Assembly (NCBI GenBank): GCA_907163345.1
Contig: CAJQUN010000003.1
Span: 22,583,879-22,647,878, forward strand
Length of the DNA stretch: 64,000 nucleotides
Reading direction: 5' to 3'
From: Haberlea rhodopensis
Taxonomy: Eukaryota > Streptophyta > Magnoliopsida > Lamiales > Gesneriaceae
Positions within the stretch are counted from its first letter, which is position 1, and each line of letters begins with the position of its first letter. A program made the position numbers and the translations under genes. Of the stretch, positions 32,512-43,059 are shown piece after piece. Under the pieces are notes generated by a model. That model saw nothing but the letters and a program-made list of their open reading frames with translations. It ran no database searches and was not told the DNA's origin.

Positions 32512-33607
32512 GGGTTTTTTATTTTTAACCCAAAAAATAAAATTATTTATCAAAATAATCCTTTTTAAAAGTTTTCACCAAAATGATCTAAAACGTCATC
32601 CCAGATGGCTGTCTGCGATGGAATTAATTATTTATTTATTTATTTATTCCTGTAGTCGCCATTATTCATGGCCTTTTCGTCATTCCACACTTTCATCTTT
32701 TTAGCTAAGCATTGAAAAAATTTCAGATGAAAGTGTATAAGGGTTTTATCCTACTTCGTTATCCATATAACGGGTGGTTATGAATTTTCATTTCAGAGGT
32801 TTTAGTGTTTTGCATTTTAAAATCATCGCAAGTGTGATGAGAAATCTTATCTTTTTCCTGGGATTTTTTTTATTGATGTAGATTATGATTTCTGGAAAAT
32901 ATTTTTTTTTAATCTTTTTTTTTTATTGTAAAGGTTCTTATGTGAAAATTCTGAATGAAATAGGCAGATGTTTGGAATTTAGGAACCTAGTTGCTCAGAA
33001 CCTCAATTTACGCTTTTAATTCTGTAATTTTTCCTGATACTTTAGGTAACTCCTTTTTGCTCATATTCATACTCACGTGGCACATCATTTTTGGGAACAC
33101 TGTGATTACTATTAACTTATGGCGAGGAGCGTACCATTTTTTGTTAATATTTTACAATATTCTTGGATTTCATAAGCAAGACACAGCTTATTTCTTGTAG
33201 GCACGTGAGAAAAGTGGTTTTTGGTGTCTATGGGAAGAAATTGGTGGGTTAGCTGAGGGGAGGATCCGAATGATTTGAGGGAGAAGGATGAGGATTTTGG
33301 TGAGCTTTGTGATGGAGAAAGTGGTGGGAGAAGCAATTGGTGGCGGTGACAGTGGAAAGAGAAATCATGGCCGCCGGCAAGGTTGAAAAACCAACTATTT
33401 CAATCATTGAATAAAATTTTTTTATATAAAAGATTTGAAGGCGCCATGCGGAATGACGTCTTCAGGAAAAAAAAAATTATATTAAAATCGTCATACCAGA
33501 TGCGTCTTCACAAAGAGGCGTTTTATGTCATTTTGGTAAAATCTTTTTAAAAAAATGTTATTTTGATAAATAATTTATTTTTTGGGTTAAAAAAAATAAA
33601 AAAACCC
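32512..33607. mobile_element. Non-autonomous MULE-like TIR element, 1.1 kb
   Basis: Long inverted ends start GGGTTTTTTATTTTTAACCC at the left, with the complement at the right. Similarity extends about 100 bp (through ATTATTTATCAAAATAA and CCAAAATGA). Perfect flanking TTTCTTTTGT at 32502-32511 and 33608-33617 gives a 9-10 bp duplication, MULE-like. The middle (about 32820-33400) is less AT-rich, with Asp/Glu-coding stretches on the plus strand near 33250-33330. It might be captured host sequence, but I cannot name a source. Confidence 0.8.
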
Positions 33608-33738
33608 TTTCTTTTGTACTAGTAAATATTTAAGTTATTGGTATTCTGATTGTGGAAGATTTGATACTTTAATTATTATATTTTGTTTCGTATTGTTATA
33701 TAACATTTTTAATATATGATTAGTATATATATAATTTT

Positions 33739-34552
33739 GGGTTAATATAAGTAATTAACCTCCATCTTATACTCATTTTGATATATGACTTTCATATTTT
33801 TTTATTTACGTAAAAGACTTTTTTATCCATATCATACATATACTATCGTATATGAACAAAACTCATCACCTTACAGTTTAAAAAACCAAAATAAAACCAT
33901 GTTTGTATTTGTCCGGAAGCTTAATTCATACGCAGAAACTAAGTGTTCTTCCCTGGAGATTAGAAATTTTGAAAATAAAAAACGGCTTCGCGATCTGATT
34001 CTAGTTCCAGCACAAGATACAAAGCCAGGAATTGAATTGATTTGGAGTTTGGAGAATTCAGGATTGAAAATTTGATATTCTGTTCAGGATTTGTTACAAA
34101 AGTTTAATTTTATTTTATAGAATATTTTGTTAAATATAATTATTTTTATATTATTTAAATAAATAAACCCACTTAAAAGTATTCATGATTGAAAATTTGA
34201 TATTATGCACCAGGTAACGTATTCAGGATTTGTTATAAAACTTAAATTTTTTTTATAGGATATTTTGTTAAATATACTAATTTTTTATATTATTTAAATA
34301 AATAGACCCACTAGCACCTCGTCTCTTTTTATTATTAATTTTATCTAAAACCCACTATCAATAATAGAAATCGTCGATTTTGCATTTTTTATAATATTTT
34401 TTAAAAAACAAGAGGTTAACTCTTATTTACAAGGGTATTTTTGGTAAATCATTGGGGAAAATTTTAAATGATGGTTAATTTTCAAAGATTTAGATAGATG
34501 AGGTCAAAAATCTAATAAAAATGAGGGAGGAGGTTACATATCTAATTGACCC
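33739..34552. mobile_element. Non-autonomous TIR element, 0.8 kb
   Basis: Inverted ends GGGTTAATATAAGTAATTAACC-type at the left and GGTTACATATCTAATTGACCC-type at the right. They are flanked by ATAATTTT on both sides (33731-33738 and 34553-34560). The interior contains a direct duplication of about 125 bp (34056-34314). There is no coding potential I trust. Confidence 0.65.
34056..34314. repeat. Diverged direct repeat, unit about 125 bp
   Basis: ATTCAGGATTGAAAATTTG at 34056 recurs as ATTCATGATTGAAAATTTG at 34181, and the two copies stay aligned to AAATAGACCCACT. It lies inside the TIR element. Confidence 0.7.
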
Positions 34553-34802
34553 ATAATTTTTTAGGATGACAGTAATAGGATTGATGATATATCATTTTAA
34601 CTCTCTTTGATTTTCAATTGTAAATGATTTGATAATTATATTTCATATAATACTTTTGTTCAAATGATTTAATTTTTTATTGTTTTATCTTGCTTATTAT
34701 TTTATTTAATTTTAGTTCTGTTTTATTATTATCGACAACAAGTATCTTAGTTTAATAACTTGTAAAATACACTAATTATAATTGATTTCTGCTTGATCGG
34801 GT

Positions 34803-35752
34803 AGGGGTGAGCATTTGGTCGGTTCGGTTACCGACCGAACAGGGTCAAACCGAATAAACCGATTTGTTTTTTATATAACCGAACCAATCGAATTTTTTGC
34901 TAAAACAGAATTAATCGAATCGAATAAAAAATTGATGGTTAATTCAATCGATAACCGAATTAACCGATTTTTTTATATCTTCGAGTTTGTTTTTGAATAA
35001 AGCATATATCTGGATTAACACAGTAGAATCAGACGAATTTTTAAGCAGAAAACAAAAAATCACGAATTCTGAAAATATATCGCATCGCACAACAAAATAA
35101 AATTTGGGGAGGGAAGCACCAAGCGAAGGGAGAAGGGAGAAGATAGCAACAATTCTCGAGCCTAACCTGAAATGATGCGTACCAGCGTAGAACTGCGATC
35201 ATTTTGGAGAGTGAAGCAGCCAGAACAATTTTTCGACTAGTAAAGGCGTTGAAGTTTCTTATGGTCTCACATTAAGCCAGCTCATCGATCCATTCACCAC
35301 CATTTCTATCCACTCCAGATCCGGATCTCCCTTTTTTCCTTCACTCCACAGAAATAGAATCCCATTTCCACCCACATTTCTTTTTTTCATTCCTTGCTTT
35401 TCCGATCTAAGGAGTTTGAAGTCTATCTGCTAGGGCAAAGTTCTTTATTTGATAGGGCGATGGGTGTAATTGGGCAAAAGAACAAATAGGCAACAGACAG
35501 CCCAATGGCTCACAAGCCCACAAACCAATTATTATAAAATATAAAAAAAAATAAGATTATATAAAATTATATCGATTAATTCGATTAACTGATATTTTTA
35601 AAATAAAAATAGTATCATAACCGAACCGAATTAATCGAAATAACCGATTTCTTCACAAATCAAAATCGAATTTCCGAATTAAACGAACCGAATTTTTCGA
35701 ATTAGTTCGGTTTGGTCGGTTAATTCGGTTTAACCAAAAATTTGTTCACCCC
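34803..35752. mobile_element. Non-autonomous TIR element with GGTAGGGGTGAGCA ends
   Basis: Left end GGTAGGGGTGAGCATTTGG, right end the complement-like TTGTTCACCCCTACC. Subterminal GGTCGGTTCGGTT runs are present at both ends. No convincing target duplication. The interior around 35100-35460 is of mixed composition with no recognised gene. Ends of this kind are common on plant hAT-type elements; class is tentative. Confidence 0.6.
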
Positions 35753-35904
35753 TACCCACATGCACCCGCAACCACCCGAATCGCACTATTTTATATATTT
35801 GTTATACAGTTGCGGTTTGACAATGTAACAACCCGCACGTAGTGATGTGCTTTTTTTCATGTATTCTCACCCAACCCCATACACGCACACCCCTAATATG
35901 CAGT

Positions 35905-35960
35905 CTTCGGAAATGTCAATCTAACCACAAGTCTTCGGAAATGTCAATCTAACCACAAGA
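35905..35960. repeat. 28 bp direct repeat, two copies
   Basis: TCTTCGGAAATGTCAATC and the following bases occur twice in tandem without change. Confidence 0.85.
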
Positions 35961-36205
35961 AAATGGAACCCAAAATATAATTTTTGAAACAATAGTTGTA
36001 AAGTAAAATTTGGGCAAAATATATGATTATGTAATTTTCCTGCAAATATTAAGTACCCGAAAGAAATGGAGAAAAACATGAAAGTTTATTCTGATGTGGT
36101 ATTTGTACAGTTCAATTTGTTATTCAAAACAAACAATTGTAAGATGACAGAACATTTGGCTAAATAGCAAAGACAACTCAAACATAAGTACAGTCAAGAA
36201 TCAAC

Positions 36206-36497
36206 AATTGTAAGATAACTCTGTCCCCAGGGGCGGGGCATAGACGGATTGGTAAGGACTGAGATGATATAGGGAGATTCCTCCGACGTCGCAGGTTCGA
36301 ATCTCGTGTGTACAAATTCTCCACAAAAATATTGTGGGGGTTTGTCCCGGGTTCGGTCATATTGGTCCGCGCCCACAGAAACCTGCCATCCTTTCACATC
36401 CCTCGATTTACCTAGTGACGGTCCTGAGGGGCCTCGTCACCCAAGGATTAGTTAGGCGCAATCATGGATACCTTGTTACACTAAAAAAGAAAAAAAA
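36206..36497 (+). mobile_element. tRNA-derived SINE
   Basis: About 290 bp with a Pol III A-box-like TAGACGGATTGGTAAGG (about 36241) and B-box GGTTCGAATCTC (about 36294). The tRNA-unrelated body ends in an A-rich tail. AAGAATCAAC flanks it at 36196-36205 and 36498-36507, a plausible 10 bp target duplication. It lies in the 3' flank of the ankyrin gene. Confidence 0.75.
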
Positions 36498-36540
36498 AAG
36501 AATCAACTAACTCTTATCATGGACAATCAATGAATCATCT

Positions 36541-38254
36541 CTAAACAGATTCTTGACTTCCATTTTGATAATGTTTCACTCTTACTTCTGCCGAGTTTCT
36601 GAATCTTGGCAATGGCCGTATAACTATCCCTCTTTTCTTCAACCATTTATCGATAAGCCTAACCGTGTTCCCGACCAGAAGAATCCCCATCACACCGCAC
36701 CACACAGTAATACCAGTCGCCACAACATGGCTCAAAGATTTTCTATACTTTTTTGGAGTTATGGCAAGAATCGCTAATCCGTAAGTCACAGCTATTGAAC
36801 TTACCGTCAGCCACATAGTAATCATCAAAAACCACATAAAAAACTTACGCCTAAATGGCAGGCCACCGATGAGAAGCAATATTATGCTGAGAGAAGAGAT
36901 GAATGCCACAGTGTTGGCTCGTATATAGTTCCTGAAGAATTTCGGGTCACTATACGACATGACAGATTCTCCTGCATAGTGAGGGTTCAGAACGAGGTTG
37001 CCTTGCGAATCTTGGGTCAAATCTTCCTGCCAAAGGCCGCCTGGAGGGCTTACCCCGGCTTGGAATGCCATTGTTGCTATGAGGATCGCCACCACCATTA
37101 GGGAGTCTCGTTTTTTGGTGAGCCACTTAACGGGTTCAGTTCGAGCGTTTCTTGATTTGCTGAGAGCCGGCTGGAGGATTTTTTTGATGTCCGAATTTGT
37201 GTCATCTTCTGAGGTTTCATCCAATATGTCTCGGACAGTTTGGCCCTTTGAATTCTTCGAATTCAAGTTTATTTTGTTGGTTTCCACCAGGTATTTCATA
37301 ATCTGCATACATTTGGCTAAGAATATGTAAATTGAGTAGTGAACCATGTATGATTATTTGTTACTACTTACTAGATAGTATATGTATATCTAATTCAGTG
37401 CCAAGGAGACTGCATCTAAAGAATCACCAGCAAGTTTAAACTGTTTGATTTATATAGGCATTTTTCCACCTATTGTGTAAATAAGGGTTATTTCCAAAGA
37501 ACCCCTTTCGTTTTTCAAATAAGCAAATTACACTATTATGGTTTGAAAATAGGCAGTTTGTGGTTTGAAATAGTCAGTTTACCCAAATGTGATTTGTGAA
37601 AATAGGTTGTTTACCCCTTGTAGTTTTTGAATAGTGCAAAACACAAGCCATATGCAAAACATAGGGTAAAACACGGAGTAGTATTACCTCGATCTGCTTG
37701 TCCCTCAGAGCCATATGCATTATGGTGTCCCCATCATGATCCTTAGAATTCACAATCTCCTCATTCAAGATAGGCACCAAAATCCTCAGACACTCTAATC
37801 TATCATATTTAACACATAAATGCAACACGGTTTCTCCTCCATCTACCTTCTCTCGTGCAGCAAGTGGGCACACTCGAACCAGCTCCGCCAACACACGAAC
37901 ATGGCCTTTCATGGCTGCGAGATGAAGAGCATTCTTACCTCGAAAATCTCGCGACAGACACATGTCCGGTGCAGTAGACATCAATATTTTCGCTATATCA
38001 AAGTACCCTTTAGCTGACGCTATATGAAGAGGGGATGATTGTTGGGAATCCAATACTTCGGCAAGTTCAAAGTTTCTGTTCAAGATCTCTTAAACAAATT
38101 TCAAGTTCCCCTTCATGGTTGCCACATGTAAGGGGGTCTTGTTGCTAAATGTAAACGAGACTCTATCAAGAAGAAATGGATCTTTTTCGAGTAATCGATG
38201 CAAAGTTGCTGTATCATTGATTGATGCAGCTTCATAGAGCTTATTTTCTGCCAT
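36541..38254 (-). pseudogene. Ankyrin-repeat, PGG-domain membrane protein gene (ACD6-like) with an in-frame stop
   Basis: The family links ankyrin repeats to a four-helix membrane domain and includes regulators of defence and salicylic acid responses. There are two exons, 38254-37688 and 37302-36541. The junction at GAG/ATT is phase 0 and restores QIE-IMKYL across the splice. Exon 1 has ankyrin repeats (KTPLHVATMKGN, SSPLHIASAKGY, KNALHLAAMKGH, ETVLHLCVKYD, DTIMHMALRD). Exon 2 has the PGG motif (AGVSPPGGLW) and four hydrophobic segments. Total would be about 442 residues. Codon 55 is TAA (38090-38092) inside NLKFV-EILNRNF, where CAA (Gln) would fit. Everything else is intact, so this is either a fresh null allele, a pseudogene, or a base-call error. 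Confidence 0.82.
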
Positions 38255-39846
38255 TTTTGTATCTCGCTCTATTTTTTTCTTGTGTAATTGCTCGAACAAG
38301 AATTAGTGGGCATTTATTAGTGTGCTCTCGTTGACTTGGCAATTTACATGAGGAAGACTCAGTTCCCGCAGTTTCTGAGTTGGTTCACAAGCCTTTCACA
38401 CTAAGCTATATTTTTGTTTATATTTATTATAAGGGATTTGGGTTCGCCTGTTCCACCTACATGTTTCACTATATGTTCTGTTATTTGGATTTGCAGAGAG
38501 GTATTCTTTTGTCATAAATTGTAGACACGTGTTGAAAATCCGCTGGTGGAACATAGTATTGCTAAATGTTGGTGAAACAGACAAACTGAACCCTATTTTC
38601 ATGTTCTTTTAAGTCGACTTGTTGGAAGTCAATATATATATTTATAAATATAACTCGTGCGATTATCGTTTCTTTCTCAGTTTCGTCTATCCACATTTGT
38701 ACTTCATTTGTTATAGAAGATAATTTTCTTACTTGGCCACATTTTGGACTTCATAGCTTTAAAGGACCGAATTTGACTACGATGGTTCATGCCTCTTTCT
38801 GATCACAGCCTAATGTTTATGCAGTGACTTATTTTCTCATTCCACCTGGTTATATCACTTTCCTTGATCGGCAATAGTAGTCTTCTGTTGTTTTGCTTAT
38901 TATCTTGCTTATGGTTGTATGGATCCGTCCTGGTTTGTAAATGCCTTGTTGGTGAATTTTTAATTAATATATTGATTGTTCCTGCTAAAATATTATATAT
39001 ATATATATATTTATTTATTTATAAAAATAATTGATTAACATATAAAATTTTACACAAGCAATATTATATATATTAGTAAATCTTTGTACACGATGCATGC
39101 ACATAAAATAAATTTTAATATAAAATATAGTTTTATATATAGTAATATATTTTTTTTAAATATAATAAAATCGAAGTATTTTTTTAATTAAAGTTCATGT
39201 TAAAATAGTAATAAAATGGGAAAAGGGATATTTTGGAAAGAAAATTTAATATAATATGAAAGATTAAATATAATTATTCTAAGACATTCATATTTTATAT
39301 ATAAGCATAGATGTGTTATGTGTAGGTACATATGTCTACGTATATTTAAATTTAAATATTATCAATGCAAATTCCATGAAGTTGATATCACGGCCAAATC
39401 GTACACACGTTTCTTTGGATTGTACTATTTTAAAGATAAAATTATTTTACTTTTTAGACGGAAAATACATATTTCGAGGAAAGAAGCTTTAAAGATGTTT
39501 TTGCTATGCCTAAATATATGTACTTATATTGAAGCATTAGTTTTAAATAAAATACTCCAACTTTATTATATTTAAAAAAAATAACTATAGATAAAATTAT
39601 ATTTTATATTAAAATTTATTTTATGTGTATTCATCGCGTGCAAAGATTTACTAGTCCAAAATAAAGTGTAAATATCATAAACACAATAACACATATATAC
39701 GTGGTTAGACAATCGACTACGTCAACGGGAAGCAACGCTAGACGAAAATTACAAATTCTCCAGGATCACTTTACAACTCATATATACAGATACAAAGCTT
39801 AAGAGCTTATAGATTAAGATATATACAGATGAGGAGATGGTTTTCA
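38255..39846. other. Upstream region of the ankyrin gene and AT-rich spacer
   Basis: Contains the 5' flank of the minus-strand ankyrin gene. The remainder is very AT-rich with TA runs near 38995. No gene is supported; short open frames here (such as 39318-39575) have AT-driven composition and no recognisable motif. Confidence 0.5.
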
Positions 39847-40037
39847 TAGGTGAGTTAGAGGTGTTTATATAGGCATAAAATCCTTTGGTGGACATTATCA
39901 ATTCCAATTTCTGATCCTCCAATCTTGACTGAATCCCATTTGAATAGGTGAGTTAGAGGTGTTTATATAGGCATAAAATCCTTTGGTGGACATTATCAAT
40001 TCCAATTTCTGATCCTCCAATCTTGACTGAATCCCAT
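39847..40037. repeat. 98 bp direct tandem duplication
   Basis: TAGGTGAGTTAGAGGTG starts at 39847 and again at 39945. The two units appear identical up to GAATCCCAT, so the duplication is recent. Confidence 0.88.
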
Positions 40038-40056
40038 CCTTCAAATAAACAGGTAA

Positions 40057-40785
40057 GGTTACGTTTGGTAGGTGTGATAGGATAAGTGGTGGATATATAA
40101 TTTGATGGATAAAGAAATGATTATTAAAGTAACGGATATATAATCTTGTGTTTGGTGTCTATGATTAATAAGACATGGAAAAATAATATTGGGTTTGGTG
40201 TAGTTGATTAAATATTATATATATGTAAATAGTTACTAAAATGACCGAAATACCCTTGAATGAGTTTTCACTTCTTCCGTAGAATATTCCAAATTATTTT
40301 ATTTACAATAATTTGTTTATTCTATTAAATATTTATTTATAAATTTATTAATGTATTAACATATTAAATTTTTTTTAATCAATTCAATTTATTTAAATAA
40401 TAAATCATTCCTCCCCTAAACAAAAACCGAAGCATAAAAATTAAATTGATTTAAATGAATTTAGTAATTAATAAAATGTTATAATGAATTAAACAACATG
40501 CATAAATAATATGTAAATATTATAATAGCTTTAATAAAATTGATTTAAAATATAAACTAAATATAATATAAAATATAGTAAAGGGCTTTTTGGTATTTGC
40601 ACATATTGTCATGCCTAATGGATTGTTAAACCCATGGGGGTAGGAGGGTTTATTAATCAAGCACTAATACCACATTATCATGTGTTTACATGATTACAAT
40701 GGTTTATTAAAAAACCAACCAAACAATGGATAAATAGCTTTTAACATTCAATAATCCTACCTAATCACCCCTACCAAACACACCC
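40057..40785. mobile_element. Tourist-like MITE (PIF/Harbinger type)
   Basis: 729 bp with inverted ends GTTTGGTAGG(T/G)GTGAT and a TAA duplication on both sides (40054-40056 and 40786-40788), as expected for PIF/Harbinger elements. The interior is AT-rich and non-coding. Confidence 0.82.
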
Positions 40786-40788
40786 TAA

Positions 40789-41797
40789 GGAACATGACAG
40801 TGGCCTTCTGGAAAGAGTCGTTACCCGCCAACAGCTTTTAACTGCAAAAGGTAAGAAAAAAATGATTATTTCATCCGAAATGGAAGAATAAAATTGACAA
40901 TTTATCATTTTTTTTTAATTTATATTCTTTGATCCATACATAAACTATTTTTGCGTTGAGTCTACTCCCAAGACTTTACTGAAAAAGCTTTAAGATATCA
41001 AAACGATTGACGCTTCCAATAAATTATGATTTCGGATTAAGGTGAACTTCTTTCTTTATTGCTTAATCTTCAGCACACAACTCTCACACTTCTGACTGCG
41101 AACTTTCTTGTCAACTCGAGTGAATTACGAAGATTAAATTATGATATTAGTTTATCTAGGACCCCATGTTGTGATAGACGAAATATGTAAAGGAAACCCG
41201 GTCTATGAAGCTCTTGCTATGCTATACTATGGTCCAGAAAGAGGATCGGATCAATTTGAGCATAATATACAACAGTTTCCTTACAATGCAAAGATGTTTA
41301 CACATACTAGAAGAAATATGTGATTATTGGAAATAAAATATCTTTTTTTAGGAATAAATTCTAGCATATTTAGAAGTATCCAATTGAACACATGTTACTT
41401 GCAGAAACTGGAATATTAGGTTCGGGCATGTGATTATCACACATCAATTTGAGCCTAATCTATTGCTAGATTGTCTCTATCGGTTGAGACCGTCTTCACA
41501 ATCTTTAGGTTTCGCCGCTTCGGATTATCTTCTTAGCTTTGAACCGTTGAATTAGGGGCTATCCGCTTCCTGACATCAGTGTTCCAACTTCTTATATGGT
41601 TCAGATTACCTTTATAGTTCAATATTTCAATTAGCTCCCGACTGCTCATTAAACTTCCAAATAAAGTTCCCGTTTTTGGGGTTCATCCTCAAGAATCCAA
41701 GTGAGCAGATCTAATTGAAATTAGAACATTGGGTTTCAAGAATCGATGTCTATTTTATGCCATTTTTTCAGTATTTTTTGATGTTCTAAATGATCAG
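40789..41797. other. Spacer upstream of the MSL pseudogene with one unrecognised short frame
   Basis: A 60-codon plus-strand frame at 41141-41323 begins at ATG and reads GNPVYEALAMLYYGPERGSD. The composition is not AT-driven and it may be an exon fragment, but I do not recognise the family. MSL 5' exons, expected upstream, are not found here. Confidence 0.4.
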
Positions 41798-42557
41798 GTA
41801 CATAGATGAACTGAATCTTAGGAGATTCATGATTAAAGAAGAGGTAGATGTTGTATTTCCAATGATTGATTTTGCTGCGACTGGGCAAATTGACAGGAAA
41901 ACTTTAATCGAATGGGTGGTAAGTCTGGACTATTCCCTAATCAACTGAATTGTAATAATGAGTTGAATCTTTAGCCTCATCTCGTAGAATTATTGGAAGG
42001 GATTGCTTAGTCAAAAATACAGTTCATTCTTGCGTGGAGCAGTTTTCAGTAGTGATATTTTTAATCTCTTGAAATGCTCTTCTTTCGATACTCACGGTTA
42101 TAGTTGTGCAGATGAAGGTTTATAAAGGCCGGAAAGCTCTAGCTCATTGCTTTGATCGATACAAAAGCCGCTGTAAAGCAATAAACAAACTTGTTACGGG
42201 GATTTTGATTATCATTATGATAATAGAGTGGCTTCTCTTGGTGGGAATAGCAACAACCAAAGTGCTCGTTTTTCTCTCATCGCAGCTTGTTCTTGCAGTC
42301 TTTATGTTTGGAAACACCTTCAAGACCATTTTTGAAGCTATTATATTCCTATTTGTGATGCATCCTTTTGACGTAGGTGACCGGTGTGTCATAGATGGCG
42401 TTCAGGTAACTTTGGCGAGATGGTTACATTATTTTCGTTGTTCAAGACTTATCTCAAATTCATTTTATTGTTATTTCCTGAAACTGTCTAGATATGATTG
42501 TAGAAGAGATGAATATCTTGACAACCGTTTTTCTTAAATTCAATAAAGAGAAGATAT

Positions 42558-42734
42558 TGACAAGTGGAAAAAAGTCTGGCATTAGGCTATTAAACTAGGA
42601 TGTAAATTAGGTTGTTAATATTCTAAATTAGGCTGTTGATATTCTTTCCATACATAGGTTGTAATTGTATTCATATTTAATGCATTGATGAATAAAGGGA
42701 AAACCATTCAGAAAGAAAGTCAATTTGTATTACA
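42558..42734 (+). repeat. 5' LTR of the MSL copia element
   Basis: Starts TGACAAGTGG and ends TATTACA. The leader after the primer-binding site (about 42785-42905) holds about seven degenerate repeats of a TGTTCATCGCG motif. Confidence 0.85.
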
Positions 42735-43059
42735 TGGTATCAGAGCCAAATCCAATTTTGAGTCTTTTTTTTCTCTGATTTTGATTGTGCATCGTTACTG
42801 TTCATCGCGTCGTTACTGTTCATCGCATCGCTTATGTTCATCGCGTCGCTGATGTTCATCGCGCCTTTACTGTTCATCGCGCATCATTGTTCATCGCGTG
42901 AATGTTTTTCCTTGATTGATTGCTTTTAGACATCCCATAAACTAATTTTAGTTTTTGTTCGATCGGCTTTATCGCATCAGTGTTAGCCTTTGTTTCTCAT
43001 CAATTGCTAATATTGTGCGACGTTAATACTGAAATACTGTCAAATACTCTTTCATACCA

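Noticed and set aside
33112..33336. A host gene inside the 1.1 kb TIR element
   Set aside because: No family recognised and no intact frame; kept only as possible captured sequence.
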